Shown here one piece after another: positions 11,801-24,555 of a DNA stretch of 64,000 bases. A program made the position numbers and the translations under genes. Numbering within the stretch: the first letter of the stretch is position 1; each line of letters begins with the position of its first letter. Location of the stretch: NCBI GenBank assembly GCA_024741835.1, contig JAENRP010000163.1, forward strand, positions 659-64,658, written 5' to 3'. The notes under the pieces were generated by a model that saw nothing but the letters and a program-made list of their open reading frames with translations, had not been told where the DNA came from and ran no database searches. This DNA is from Diplocarpon mali (lineage: Eukaryota > Ascomycota > Leotiomycetes > Helotiales > Drepanopezizaceae).

Positions 11801-14800
11801 TCGATGCTTAGCTTCTGAAGCCTCAATCTCTTCTTGCCTGGCGGCCTTCACCTCGGCGATGTGCTGCTCATGAATGTCCATATGTGTTCCGTACCATTGA
11901 ACGATAACTCCTCGACTATCTCTGAGGCTCACAGCGCGAGTGTAAAACCATCGATATGACCCATCAAACCTCCGAAGCCGAACCTGCATCGAGAACTGCT
12001 CCCCGGTACGTATAGCGTGTGCCCAAGCTCGAAGGTACTCCTCTCGTTCGTCGGGGTGAAGGCTGGCCCACGGATCTTCGTGCAAATCCTTTACACTTTG
12101 TCCTCTGTAAGCCAAGTACCGGCTATTGACCCAGACCATCTCACCGGTGGGCGGGAGCGCAATGAATATATGCATAGGCAAGGAATCTAGCATTATTCCC
12201 TTCACGCGGTCCGATGGTGGTGGCATGTAGTCTGGAGGTGCGGTTGCTGTTCCAGCACGAGATGCTGTGGGCTTCGTGACTATCGGACCCTTGGCAGATG
12301 GTGTGGTTACGGGCAATGATTGAAAGGTTGCGCCGAAGTCTGCTCCGTAGGAGTGAAGCTGGGAGTGTTGCCGTTCCGGCCTCGATAAGCCCTGATTCGA
12401 CGCGGCTCGCATCGCAAGACGCCGAGGTGGCAGTGATGCGTCTTGCCCCAATCTTGATGGACTGATCTCGCGGTTCTCAGACATGTCAGATAGACCTGCA
12501 CGAAACTCTTGCCTAGGCATGCTTGTCGAAGAGCCCTCATCATGCCTGACTCTAGCCTTCATGCTGTCATCGCCCTGGTCAAGCATGACACCCTCAGGGT
12601 GAGGTCTCTCATCTGAATCTCGAGGAACCCTTTGCGATCTCGTCTCCACAGGAGAAGATTCTTTGGACGAGCGTCGGGCCCCAGTAATACTGCTAGCTGA
12701 GCCAGTGTCGACCCGTCCGATGCCTGGCCGCGTCCTGGTGCCGAAATATCCTTCCGCAGAAACGTAGCCCGGACTCTCGCCACTTGATCGCTTTTCTATT
12801 GAGAACCCTACACTTCCTGGATCCCATCCTGGCGTACCTGCGGGAGATCCGGCAGTGCTCCTGGAGACTCCGGAGTAGTCACTGGGGCTGGTTATGCTGC
12901 CACCAGCCGACTGTTGAACCGTGCCCTCGTCGTTAGGTGAGCAAGCCGGGTGGACGGCTCTCAATCTGTCCTCGGGGACACGGCCCCCCGCAACTGCACC
13001 AAATCCCGTCGTCTGCGGGCGCTTGCGCGACAAGCCGGTAATCTCGGTCTCGAGATTGGAGAAGTGCCGGCAGAGCGAGAACGACGTGGCGAGGTGCGGT
13101 GCCAGGTGCTCGAGAGAATGTCTCAGCGGAGAGGGGTAGGGAATCACGGGGCTCAAGATGGAGAGAATCGCAATCGGAGTCTGCTTTTCTTTGGTGGCAT
13201 CGTTGGCTTTGGTCTTGTCTTCCGAGTCCGTTGAGTTGGGCCGAATGCCCTTGCCCCGACCAGCAGATCTGGATTCCATGGCTGCGGCATCGAGTCGAAA
13301 GGATTGGATAGGCTTGGAAAGCAGAGGATGTATCAAGGGGATGTGAAGTACTGTCCAAGATTGGTCGGTGCCGATAGTCTGTGGAGGGGGTAGATCGGCA
13401 TAGTCTGCAGGTGCAGTCTGAGGATTGAAGGTTTCCTCATCAATAGGCGCAGTCGCAAAGAAAGGGTTTTCAGATGTCTCTAGCCTAACTGCAGGAGAAG
13501 GCGCGGGTGATTGTGACCATGGAGATGGTGGTGCCTGCTCGTATTCCTCATACCGTGGGATTGATCGATCTTGTTCTTCACTAGGCTTAAGCGATGACGG
13601 GAACCCCTTTCCTTTGTCTCGTGAAGCCCTGCTGGACTTCCTAGACCTACTTCCAAAGAATGATGCTATCCTAGACCCCGTATCTGGGGCGGGGGCTGGC
13701 TTACTCTTGTTGTCTGGTGGATTCCTAGACTTTGTACTTGTGTGAGAAGACTTGCTCCCCCCACTCTTCTCATCCTGAGTACTTTCAACGTAGGGATAAT
13801 CACGAGTGAGCGCAATCACCTTGCCACGCTCCACCACCCGCGAAACACCCTTGTTGTCTATCAGGGGTTCTGCTTCGAAATCCAGAGCTTGCAGCACGGA
13901 GAACATACGTCCTCTGACTTCTCTGTTCGCGCTAACTCGATCTTCCCACTCCTCCGGTGGCTTGTGCGCGTCCTCGAATGCGATGTGGTCACGCAGAGAC
14001 TGGAGGCTGAGCTCGGCATTTTGAAGTGTTGCGGTGCGAGGCGGAAGTTCGGGATGGGTGGAAAAGTAACTCTTTGCCCTGGCTAGTGGGGTTGGACGGG
14101 CTGCGGCTGTTCTGGCACCCTCCCAAGTCGACAGCGGATCTCGCTTCGTATCCTCATACGCGGTGAAAGAATGTCGGCTGAGAAGCCCAGGCCGCAAGGT
14201 GCTACTACTATACAAGGGCGATGCAGCCGTCGACGTGTCTTCCGCCGGATTGGTGTCTTCGGAATTTGATGTGTCGTTCGTATCAACACTGCTGGGCACC
14301 AGACTGCTTCCTCGTGGCAGGTATGTCAAGCTTAACTCGTCCTCCTCCATCACATTGAACGTAGCTTTCTGCCCCCATGGTACATTCTCCACATCGGTCG
14401 GATCGGCTGGTACAGATAGGGTGACTCGATGTGCTTGGTAAAACTCTCTCAGAATCTGAACAAGTGTTGTCCACCACGGATCAAGGCCAGGCTCCGAAGT
14501 TAGCAGTAAGCAAAGATCGTAGAGATTGGGCGTCTCGAAGTTCAGATCTCCTTGCGATTCCGAGGCTCCTTGAGGCTGAAATTTCGAGGTCGAAGCCGGG
14601 GTCACTGAACCTGACAACACCCGATCTTGCAGCCCCGAATCAAATGAGCCGCCGGCGTAGTTGGAGGGATTGACCGTGGGGGATAAGGCAGTGAAGGGCC
14701 GATGTCCGTTGGAGCTGAATTGTCCCGGGGTTCGCATGGGGGGGAAGGGGTACGACGGCGTCCTTACTGCCATGGGCCCAGGAGTACTTCCACCTCGAAT

Positions 14801-15430
14801 CGTCTTGGCCGACTCGGTCGATGCTGTCTCGAGCCCAGCGGTAATCGGAGTCGCAAAGGCCACATCCAAGGACGGTGAAAGCGTCTCTTCGTGAATGGGG
14901 GATACTCTCGCTTTGCTGGTCAGGGCGGAACTTCCGGTACTCTCTTTTGCTTCCACCCCCTCCATCTGTTTCGCTAGTCTCTCGCGATGTTGATTCAGCT
15001 GTAATTGTGCATTCATAGCTGCCCGAAGACGCTCTACTTCCGCCGGTGACGTATTCTTCGGTATTGCAGATTTTCCGTGTCCAGCTCCGGTCTCGCTACT
15101 CCCTGTGCGTTCCGTCTGGCCATCGGTATATTCCCCCCCGGTCGATAATCGCTGGCCTTCGAATGAAGTAGCGCGCGGGCCGTCCGATCTGCTGCCACGA
15201 GAACTTTGCGCATTTTTTGTGTCGCTGGAATCCGCACGAGGAAGTGCCTTTGCACCAGAGGGGAGGTCAGACATCGAGTCCTTGCTCATCTGTCGCGACG
15301 GGGACGCCGTCGTCATTCCATGCTTCGGAGATGCCGTCAAGTTATCGCTGCTAGCTGGTCGCGATTTGCTCGGCCGGCGTTTCTGAGTGGGTGAGGCTGG
15401 CTTGTCTTTGGGGGGCTTGGGGGGGGGCAT
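8811..15430 (-). CDS. Hybrid sensor histidine kinase, two PAS domains, pseudo-receiver plus receiver
   Basis: Exons 15430-9635, 9543-9130 and 9074-8811 give 2157 residues. The first ~1000 residues are Ser/Pro-rich and largely disordered. PAS domain 1 lies at about 1080-1200 and PAS domain 2 at about 1205-1385, with a Ser-rich insert. The phospho-accepting HisKA motif is NMSHEIRTPL near 1427. The ATPase follows, with NVIGNAIKF (N box), DTGRGF and GTGLGL. Residues about 1850-1990 look like a receiver without its acidic pocket. A true receiver follows, with VEDN near 2017, the phospho-accepting Asp in CDLHMP (2072) and a KP motif. Intron 1 is gtacgt...cag; intron 2 begins with gcaagt, a GC-AG intron. 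The protein should autophosphorylate and pass phosphate to an HPt protein, feeding fungal stress or development pathways. It has no membrane segment, so it is probably cytoplasmic. The stimulus cannot be told from sequence, and I do not assign a fungal kinase group. Confidence 0.92.
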
Positions 15431-15780
15431 GCCGTCGCCTCTGGGAGCGCCCCTTCAGTCTCGGAGGATCTGTCGTCAGTCCAGAATGGCAAGGGCTGAC
15501 TCTTTTTGACCGTCGGCAGAAACGTCGTCGCTGGCGGCCGGCACGTCATGGAACCGTGGGTCGGCTGGCGTGGTGAGGTGTTTTGATCGTTGCGGGTGAG
15601 GCGAGTTTCCGAGTGGAGATGGAGCGGGATGACGTAGCGACCAAGATTTTGTGAGGCGCAGGCAAGCGCGTTCACCTGTTTGATTCCTTTACCGCGCGGG
15701 CTGTCGACGACTGAGCGGAGAGCACGAGAGCGAAAGTATTCGTATGGATAGAGTAGCGTAGGCGTGGGGGGGGGGAGGAT

Positions 15781-15809
15781 NNNNNNNNNNNNNNNNNNNN
15801 NNNNNNNNN
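15781..15809. other. Assembly gap (29 N)
   Basis: A run of 29 ambiguous bases sits between a G-rich run on the left and a purine-rich tandem repeat on the right. It is most likely a scaffolding or low-complexity gap, and it lies about 350 bases upstream of the hybrid kinase start codon. Confidence 0.95.
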
Positions 15810-16350
15810 GATGGAGATGGGAGGGAAGGCTGGAAGGCTGGAAGGCTGGAAGGGCAAGGCAGGGCAGGGGAGGGATGCGGTTCAAGCGGCGGCACAGAGT
15901 ACACGATACAGTCCAGGCCTGTGTACCTAGACCGAGAGAGATGGAGACCAAAGACACCACTTTTCGACCTCTCCGACGTGGCCTCGCCTGCTCTCCGGCC
16001 CGACGTATGGAGAGAATGAGGTCGCTGGCAGGACAACATCTGGATGGTCATCAGAAGTTCGAGGGAGAGGATTCGGCGGGGAAGAGAGGAGCTGCATCAC
16101 CGTGAATGTTGCGTGGACGGCCCCGATCGAGCTGTATCCGTCCAATCCTGTTCTCATTCTCATTCTATTGCGCCACGAGGAGCCTGAGGCTCGAAGGACC
16201 GGCTTATGTAATCAGCCCTCGAAGTGGCCAAGAAGCACTCCTAGAAGAGGAGCTTAGATATATAGCTGGGTTAGGAATTATACAAGCTTCTGCTCGCCAC
16301 TAAGAAAGATCCCTATTTTCCAGCACGACACAATCTCATTCTCATTCTCG

Positions 16351-16388
16351 TCCTCATCCTTATCCTCATCCTTATCCTCATCCTTATC
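16351..16388. repeat. 12-bp tandem repeat, three perfect copies
   Basis: The unit tcctcatcctta occurs three times in a row, flanked by related cattctcat units on the left. It is non-coding as far as can be seen; the minus-strand reading would be an Asp/Glu/Lys run, which is an artefact of the repeat. Confidence 0.85.
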
Positions 16389-18561
16389 TTCTCTCGGCTC
16401 TGGCACTGGCCATGGCCATGGCTTTCGGTTCATTCCATGCTGGCGATATCGACTGTCCCATACCCGTGACAGCTGAGCCTCTTCACCAGACAGGGCTCGT
16501 TTGATGAGCCATGAAACGCAGGTTCCTGTAGAGTGATACCTCCTCCGTAGGTAACGGTACCTATGTACCGACTCGAGGCAAACCCACTGAACCACTTGAC
16601 AAACACCAGGCTGCCGCAGAGCCACCACAAGTTGGGCGACTTCGCCGGGACGCTTCCGTCACCAGTGCCGTATCATATCTACACTAGGTCTCCACGGTCC
16701 CGCGGATCCTCTCATCTGATAGCGACAGCTTCCCCGACGTGACGGCTACAATGCAGGTCGGCCTCGAGGTACCTGCGCTCGACTCGCGGGCTTCCATGAT
16801 TGCAGCAGGTAACGAGTCGTTGTCTTGGCCGCTACTTGACGAGCATCTTTGCTACTGGTAATTTGGTAATTTCGTACCCGTGACACTGGTAAGCCCGCTT
16901 GCGTGCGGATCCGATCAAAGGCGACACCCTTTCGCCTCGGCAGCCGAACCGACGACGGCCACTAGGCTGGTTTCCTTCCTTCGTCCCCCTCGCCCTCTTC
17001 CCCATCCAACTTCACCATCAACGCTCGTCCTCACCACACAGCCACACGCCACGGTCACGTCTCGTCTCCGGCATCTATGGTTGATTCGGCGAATCTCCCT
17101 GGAGACAAATTCATGCTTAGGATGCAGGAGTCCCGGTCGATTGCGAGGCAGCGCTTAGAGCAGGCGCAGAGAGTTGAGGCGAGGCGCCTAGTGCCAGGTA
17201 TAGAGTAGGTAGGTCACCGCCAAACCGCTGCGAGTGCGCGGAAATCAGCCCTCGTCCGGGTTCCACGACGGCCAGTCTGCCTTTTGTCCCTTGGTCTGTC
17301 TGAGGATCAAGCTCTCCACAGCATGATCCATAGCTCATGACACGATATCCCCTGGACAGGCCCATTCCTGACTGCCTGGGAACACGATCGCACCGCACAC
17401 GTGACATGCCTCGAGGTACAGTGCAGCACTGCATTGCCGAGACGAAGCAAGCAAGTGGGTCGCCGGATTGGAAGTTGGTTCGCGAATAGTCCTCCCAGCC
17501 AGCAGAGCAGACGTGTACACAGTACTGATTGTGCTGCTCAGATCCGAAGCGAATCCTACAACCATGCAGATTTCAGACGATACTGTACCAGTACGAGGTC
17601 GAAGTACGAGTACTGTATACTGGCCTTGACGGCAGCTGAGATTTGATCTTTGATCGAATTCCAGGGGAGCCCTATACCTGGCTACAATGACGACATTGGT
17701 GCACCATGACATCGTCCACTTCCCCCAGAACTCGGGAATGAGGTGTGGGCCCGCCAAAGTTGGACGAGATATTATGGAGAGAATGGCAGTGCAGTCGTGA
17801 GGTCGGGAACGAAAGACTCCAATGTAAATAATTTTGGGAAGCTGTCGGGTCTATGTGTGGATTTGGACATGCACGTAGGCCTTGGATACATTAAAACCGC
17901 ATTCCTTACTCGCAAGCGATGGTTGTCAGTACTACTGTGACGTCCGGAGATTGCAATCAAGCACCTCGATCGTCTGGGGAAAAGAAACGGTCGCTCACGA
18001 ATTCTCCGGGCGAGAAACCTCGAGCAGGTCCACCATTTTGGTGAGTACTTGTAAGTCGTCTGAACGTCGCAGGCAGGTCCTAGTCCGAGCGGGATCTACT
18101 CGCCTAAAGAGGAAAGATGCTTCTTCTCCGCATTTGAGCCCCCGCTGAGCTCATCCGTCCAACCTCAGGCGTCCCATCCATCAACGACCTTTGGACGACG
18201 CTTCTGCTTTCTTGGTGCGACCTGGGACAATCTGTTACGGAGGAACCATACGGGAAATAGACCAAACTCGGGGACTTGATCCACCGGCATATCTCGCTTG
18301 ACCAAGAAGCGATCGCCCAGTTTGCTGACTCTGTCATTCCCGCGGCTTGTATATTGAGGTATGCTGCAAATTTGACGCTTCACTGTGGCGGGGGTATGGG
18401 ATGAAAGCATGCTGACCAGATCATCGTGACAGTGCTTGAGCAGCCCAACTCTAGAATCTAGGTGCCGAGCTCGAGAAGATGGCGCGAGGTAGGCTCATCC
18501 ACCCTCTTCAGGCGTGGCGCTGCAAACTTCAGCAATCCCTTGGGGATATCAAAAAGGCCAA

Positions 18562-21221
18562 ATGCTAAGTCCAACATTGCCAGGCCAGGATGAAGAGGAA
18601 CGAGCTCCACTACTCTCGAACCCAGAGAGAAGCCCCAGAACCAACGAGGCTGGCCCTAAACCGGCAGCCCGGTGGTTGACCCGTAATGCCGTTACCATAT
18701 TCATGACTCTCTTGATCTTGGCTGTCCTCATTGTGCTAAGTTTCTTTTTTGGGAGTAAGTACCGCTTCTGCAGCTTCGGAGAAGGTTGAAAGTCAACTGA
18801 TTGCTCCTAGCGTACCGCTCGAAGAAAACACGCATGCAATCGTCCGTCTGTCTTACCCCAGCATGCGTCCATGCGTCCTCGGAAATTCTATATAATCTCT
18901 CGCCCGGATACAAGACAATGGACCCTTGCGATAACTTCGAGGAGCTGGTATGTGGAGGATGGGATGACCGCCACGACCTTAGACCAGATCAAGGGGACGC
19001 ATTCACTGGTACTCTCATGGCGGAGAGCTCACAAATGCTGCTTAGGCACATCCTGGAGGCACCGTACCCAGAGGAATCCATGGTGGGGACTCTCCAAGCA
19101 CTTCCAAACGCACCCTGATAAACTGTGTATAGCATTCGAGCTTCTCTCCAGCGCAGCTACTCACTACCCTCTCCTCAATCGACCAGCACAACTTTGACAA
19201 GTTGAAGTCGGCATATGATGCGTGCATGGACGAGGACACAGTTAAGACAGTCGGTGTCAAGCCATTGCTGGAAATTCTCCTCCAAGTTGCAGATTTATTT
19301 CCGGTCAAAGAGTCCGCATTCCGCAGGAGGACTCCTCTTTCCGCCCAAGATAGTAAGGACCTGGAGAGCACAATTCTCTTTCTCTCCAAACTTGGTATTC
19401 CCGCTCTGGTCTCGTTTAGCGCTGGTGCAGACGATAAAGATCCTGATTCGGTTGTTGTGCAAGCATCACCTCCTTGGAGAATCGGTCTTCCTGCAAAGGA
19501 ACAGTATACCGATGCTGCTGTCACGAAGACGTATGAGGATACTATCGCTCAGGTTCTTACAGTGCTTCACCTTGATCACTCACATGAAAATGCAACGCTG
19601 CATGCGCTATGGACAGGCTCTGCAGGCCACGGTAAAGAAGCATCCAGGGGCCAAATCCAAGACCTGGCCCATGAGATTGTGGAATTTGAAAAGAAGCTTG
19701 CGGTAGCATCCCCGGATGCTGAGGATAGTAACGACGTGACTGTGAGTTACCGCACAACGAAGAGGCTCCAGGTCGAGCTAAGACGTCCTAGAAATACTAC
19801 AACCCAATGTCTCTAAGAGAAGCAGATTCACTTACTCCTCAAATATACTTGTCGAACATCATCAAAGGGCTTGAACCAGCTGATGTTGAAACGGACAGAA
19901 TTATCATATCTTCGCCTAGCTACCAGAAAAATCTGTCTTCGGTCCTATCGAGTACTCCGAAGGAAGTGTTGCAAACATACTTCATGTGGAAAGCCATTCA
20001 AGCCTTCGCCTCGGTAACAGAAGCAGAAGCACTTGCTCCATACACGAGATTCCAAAACCAGCTACAAGGCAAGGTAGGATGAATGATAGTACTATTGAAT
20101 CCCTCATTTCTAATGTCCACAGGATCCCGGCTCGACTCAAGATCGCTGGAGGACTTGCGTTGACCATGTAGACGATGGGCTCGGTTGGATTCTCAGCCGC
20201 TTCTTCGTAGAGAAGGCATTTTCGGAAAGGGCAAAGGTGTTTGGTGATCAGATTGTGTCGGATATCAAAGATGCATTCATAGAGAAGCTCAAGAAGACTG
20301 AATGGATGGACAAGAGTGTTGTTGATTTGGCGATTGAGAAGGTTCACAAGATTATCCAGAAGATTGGCTACCCAACGAAGGTATGCTGTGTCGAAATCTG
20401 CGGCAATTGTTACTGACTCTTGACAGAGTCCTGACATCATGGACCCTCCAACCCTGCACGATTATTATCGATCTATCAACATTACACGAACAACTTTTTT
20501 CCAGAATGCTCTGTCGATGAGCCGTTTCGCGGTCGCCCGCGAATGGTCCAGTCTCGGCAAGCCAGTTGATCGCAACGAATGGGGTATGACAGTTCCAACT
20601 GTGAATGCCTATTACAACCCACCTGGCAACGAAATTGTCTTTCCGGCCGGCATCATGCAATTTCCCGTCTTTGATGTCGACGTGCCCCAGTACCTGAGCT
20701 ACGGTGCATTTGGTTCGGTCTCCGGCCACGAACTGTCCCACGCCTTTGATTCTACAGGTCGCCATTATGATCAGAATGGGAATTATACGGATTGGTGGAC
20801 TAAAAGCACAGTCGAAGGATTTGAGAAGCGTGCTGAATGTTTTGTGAGCCAGTATGCCAAGTATACAGTACCAGGACCGGACGACAAGCCACTGCACGTC
20901 AACGGCAAGCTTACTCTCGGGGAAAACATCGCTGATGCTGGGGGCATTACAGCCGCCTTTCGTGCATGGCAGAAGCGTCGATCAGAGACCCCCAACCAGG
21001 ATCTTCCCGGCTTGGACTTTTTCTCTCAGGAGCAGCTATTCTTCGTCAGCTATGCCAATTGGTGGTGCGGAAAGAGCAGAAAGGAAACCGCTATCAATCG
21101 AATCTATACTGATCCCCATGCGCCCAAATGGGCGAGAATCTTGGGGACGATGGCCAATTCTCAAGATTTTAAGAACAGCTTCAAGTGTCCCAGTAAGAAG
21201 CCTACTTGTGAACTTTGGTGA
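18562..21221 (+). CDS. M13 family (neprilysin/endothelin-converting-enzyme-like) zinc metallopeptidase
   Basis: Six exons (18562-18754, 18811-19082, 19157-19741, 19792-20073, 20123-20380, 20427-21221) give 794 residues, the usual length for type II M13 peptidases. A cytosolic tail with an acidic dileucine (ERAPLL) precedes one membrane segment (about residues 43-63). The ectodomain has the paired Cys pattern near DPCDNFEELVCGGW, NAYYNPPGNEIVFPAG, the zinc motif HELSH (about 630), ENIADAGG with the third zinc ligand (about 695), and a C-terminal CELW, the usual CxxW ending. All phases agree. The start may instead be ATG at 18479 joined through a 44-nt intron, which would add ten residues. Family members cleave oligopeptides outside the cytosol; the dileucine motif hints at a vacuolar or endosomal location, which is inference. 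The second intron is placed by frame and is the least certain. Confidence 0.9.
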
Positions 21222-22442
21222 GCATCGACGGGGGCATTGCCACTTGAGCTTGGAGTCACGGGAGGGGCGTAGGAATAACAGGATCCCGGGGCTTGGGGAG
21301 TACTGCCGGTCGTATCAGCACCTTGCATCTATTAAGAAACCGGTAGGCAAAATGCTGATCATTCAAGTCACCACTTTACTAGAGTCATCGCATATCGCCA
21401 AGCACATCTCCCAATGGTGACGTTCCACTGCACGGCAGACTCTGTTGAACAGCCCCAGAGTTTCAGAACAACCGTTCCGCAGGAGGCCCCTCACCAAAAG
21501 GTCTGCGAGAGACAACACCCAGCCTCCCGGATGTGCATTCTAGGTACGGAATGATTGACGGCCTTCCGCGCTGGGGTTCCGCCGCAGGATTATTTTGGAC
21601 CTCTGATAGCCAGCTCCTCCCAAGTACCACGACGCTCCATCTCCACGTCCGGATCTTAACACGCGAATCGAGACGTCAGCCTTGTGCGGAACGGTGGGTC
21701 CATTGCTGTGCAGAGAAGCAAGCCTTCGAGCCTGAGCCTTGGCGCTCCTGTTCGCCGTCCCATCTTATCAATTTCCCAAGGCTCCAGATAAGACGGGACG
21801 GACAGACCTGGAAACCTCATCGATCAACCGCAGACATGTGTGTAGCCCTGTAGTGATCAGGACTATAGATTGGTCGGCTTTGTCGTACTTGATGCTGTAC
21901 GAATCCCCATCAGAACGAGGTCCGCATCCCTCGAATGTGCGTCGTTGACAGGACTGCCCCTTAGCCCTCCCCTCCTGAGTCCCTTCAAATCTGCTCCCAG
22001 TATTTGTATGCCGCGCCAAGGAGATTGGTTCTCTCGTTTCTGGAGGCGTGGCGTCGTTGACCCTATTTAGTTGGCTTGTTTGCTGGTGCGGCTGGAGCCT
22101 GGGGCTCTGTTTCTGTGCGCGGGCTTGTCTTATTGCTGGTGGCTTTGGCTCGTGGTCGGTGAGAGGTTGGGAGAGTGGTTGTTGGGGTTTGAGGTGGGAT
22201 ACATTAATCGTTTTTTTCCCACATGGAGTCCGGACGTTGGAGGTTTTTCCTACCGACGTGAACTTCTCTCTGCTTGTCGAATTTCTCGTCACTGAATTTC
22301 CCGTCACGGAAATTCTTCGCATGCGTGCGTGGTTCTCGTCTTGGCGGACGAGGTGGCATTGAAGGACGAGTATTCGATATCGAAGACGGAGACCGTCACT
22401 GAAGAACCTCGAAGGCCGCCGGGGTAAATTCCTGTTGTTCAG
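21222..22442. other. Intergenic, no supported gene
   Basis: No domain-bearing frame is seen on either strand. The last 300 bases probably include the unseen first exon and promoter of the following MARVEL-like gene: a splice acceptor (ttgttcag) sits immediately before 22443. Confidence 0.4.
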
Positions 22443-23355
22443 GCTGTCCAGGTCTTCCTCTCCGTCGTCATCCTCGGACTATCAGCTTGGCTCATCCATG
22501 ACACATACTTTGATTCGATAGGCTTCGCTATCTTCTGCGTTGGGTCTTCCTCTTCCCCTCTCAGTCATTCTGCCTCCTTCCTACGACGGATCCTGTACTG
22601 ACGGACCAAAGTGCCTCCTCACCTGGGTCGTATCCGTCTGCCTCTTCCTCACGGCATCCATCTCCTTGCTCAAGACCCTCAGGCACCCCGTCATCCTCAT
22701 CGTCGCGAACCTGCTCATGGCGGTATTCTGGCTCCCGGCCATGGGCACAAGCGCTCATCTGCGGAGCACGTTCAAGTATAGCGTCAGCGTGTACGGGTGC
22801 TACGGCGATGGGAGCAGTGTAGACTCCTCGACGTGCGTGGCGGGCAAGAGGGAGGCGGTCCTCGAGAGGAGGGCGGCGGTGGCGAGGAAGACGGGATTGA
22901 GTATGATGAGCGCTATTGCTGGACTATCGGCCCCTAGAGACGTAAGTGCCCAGGCTTGGTTGGACTCTGGCTACCGCCTGTAGGAAGGCAGCTGAAGGTT
23001 GTCCTAGGTTGCTGTTCATTGCCACGCCTACCTATGCGCTTATGACTTGGTATAAAGGCCGCTCGAAGGGTAGCGGGGCAGCGAGCGCGCCTCCGAAGCA
23101 GGACGAGGGGTACGCGGTGTCTGCTCCTCAGCAGCCGCAACAGCAGTACGCTCCTGTAGGGCCGCCGCAGGCCTCAACTCTCCGCCTCCACGACAGCAGC
23201 AGCCGTACGCGACACCGAAGTCTGCTCCGCCGCAGCAATCGCACTCTCCCCCTCCCCAGTCCCCGCAGGTGATTTCGCCGCCTCCGCAGACACCGCAGAT
23301 GCCGGGACGGCCTCAAGGGTATCAGGCTGAGCTGCCGACGCCTGCGCAGCACTAG
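22443..23355 (+). CDS. MARVEL-like four-helix membrane protein with Pro/Gln-rich tail, frame broken
   Basis: The first visible exon (22443-22538) encodes a membrane segment (AVQVFLSVVILGLSAWLI) ending GFAIFC. After a 73-nt intron with a tactgac branch site, the frame resumes at 22612 with two more hydrophobic segments and MSAIAGLSA. The fourth segment (LLFIATPTYALMTWYKG, from 23009) and its tail (PKQDEGYAV...QQPQQQYAPVGPP) lie in a frame one base off from what the preceding gtaagt donor allows. A second shift near 23165-23200 returns to the first frame for the end of the tail (PPRQQQPYATPKS... to PAQH, stop 23353). No initiator ATG was found, so the first exon is unplaced. The topology fits fungal MARVEL proteins of the plasma membrane or eisosome type. 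It could be a decaying gene or a gene hit by two sequencing errors that happen to compensate. Confidence 0.55.
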
Positions 23356-24555
23356 ATGGTGGCCGCTAGAAGGGGGGTTGGGATGTGACGGATCGGGGCC
23401 GGGTCATGTATTCTTGGGGGAGGGATATGAGTGAAAGGATCAGCGGGAGGCTCACGACTGATACCCATGTCCCCATGGATTGTTTCTGCACCGGATGAAC
23501 GAGAATGTGTCTTGTATTCTTATGGCCTTTCTCTATCCAAGCCCCGTTGTCCTTTTGACATTCGCGGTCCCTTCAATGGCTCGGGGTCTCTGCCCGAGGG
23601 CTCGGTGGCCGCTGTTCCCCTACCGCACCTGATGACTTCTTGAGGTCAGACTCGGTCATCACAGTACCAAAGCTGGCTGCTGGACTGCAACGAAGACACC
23701 GGCACGCACGCAGATCTTCCCTCTCGAATGCTGCCTCGCCCCACGTTCGCAGGCAAGATGCGCGTCCCAGGGAAAGATCTCCGCACCGCGACAAGGCTGG
23801 CAAGGCTGACGAGAGCGGGGATGGTGGGGGATATCAACATCCACCCGGCTGATCGTAGGATGTGGGGGGATCCGGTCGGTGGGTGGTCACTGGCGGTTGT
23901 TGTCACGCTCCTCGAGGTCACTTTGGCTGTGTTGACTGGCTCGCTCCCGTGGCCCGGGTCCCTGAACGTACCTGTCTTGTCTCCCCAGGGCCACCTCGAA
24001 TGCGTGACGCTTCGACCGTACCGCACCGTAAGCTGACGCCGGCGCGGATCTCGGCAGGCTTGCAGAGGGCACCACCACCCGCCAGACCATTCCTCTCTGC
24101 CCAAACCGAGTCTGGTGTTGATGGCGCTGCGGGTTTTGCTGATCGCCCGGTCTAATTCCCACCGCCCCAGCTTCTGGACCGATGGGAGTTGGGGTCCCGA
24201 TCTTCCTGGCCAGGTCACGAGGTAGCCTCGTCCTTCCCTCTTTGGCCTCTGGCCCACCGCACCTGCCGTTTCCATGGAGAGGCCGCACTAGCGGGCACGG
24301 ACCATCACGGCACGTGCCACCTTGCCCATAAATTCTCCCCACCCCCGCGTCGCCTCCTGCTGTAAGACACCAAGCCGCAGTTTCATCTCACAGTCGCAAG
24401 CGCCATTGAAATTGCAGATTCACCATCGTCGTCGCCATCGCCGTCGCCATCGCCATCGCAATCGCACGGCGCCGCATGCGCTCTGCGTCGTCACTTGCAC
24501 CTCCCAGTTCAACCTCTCGCAATCCGCACCTGCCGCGCTGGTCGCAGCCGCCAGC
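23356..24555. other. Intergenic, no supported gene
   Basis: Open frames of up to 209 codons exist on the minus strand (23646-24275), but they have no domain, and their codon pattern mirrors GC-rich sequence on the other strand. The last 250 bases are CT- and CA-rich, as in many fungal promoters, and probably drive the next gene. Confidence 0.4.

Larger units (their letters stand above)
15431..18561. other. Intergenic between two divergent genes, with assembly gap
   Basis: This is the shared upstream region of the hybrid kinase (-) and the M13 peptidase (+). It contains a run of 29 N (15781-15809), followed by short ggaaggctg repeats and a 12-nt tandem repeat at about 16351-16388. No domain-bearing frame was found on either strand. 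Part of 18420-18561 is likely the 5' leader of the peptidase gene. Confidence 0.5.

Noticed and set aside
23646..24275. 209-codon minus-strand open frame
   Set aside because: No domain and low-quality composition. It lies in the likely promoter of the repeat protein gene.
24322..24555. N-terminal extension of the repeat protein frame upstream of 24556
   Set aside because: The open frame continues but contains no ATG before 24556, and the sequence is CA/CT-rich like a fungal leader.
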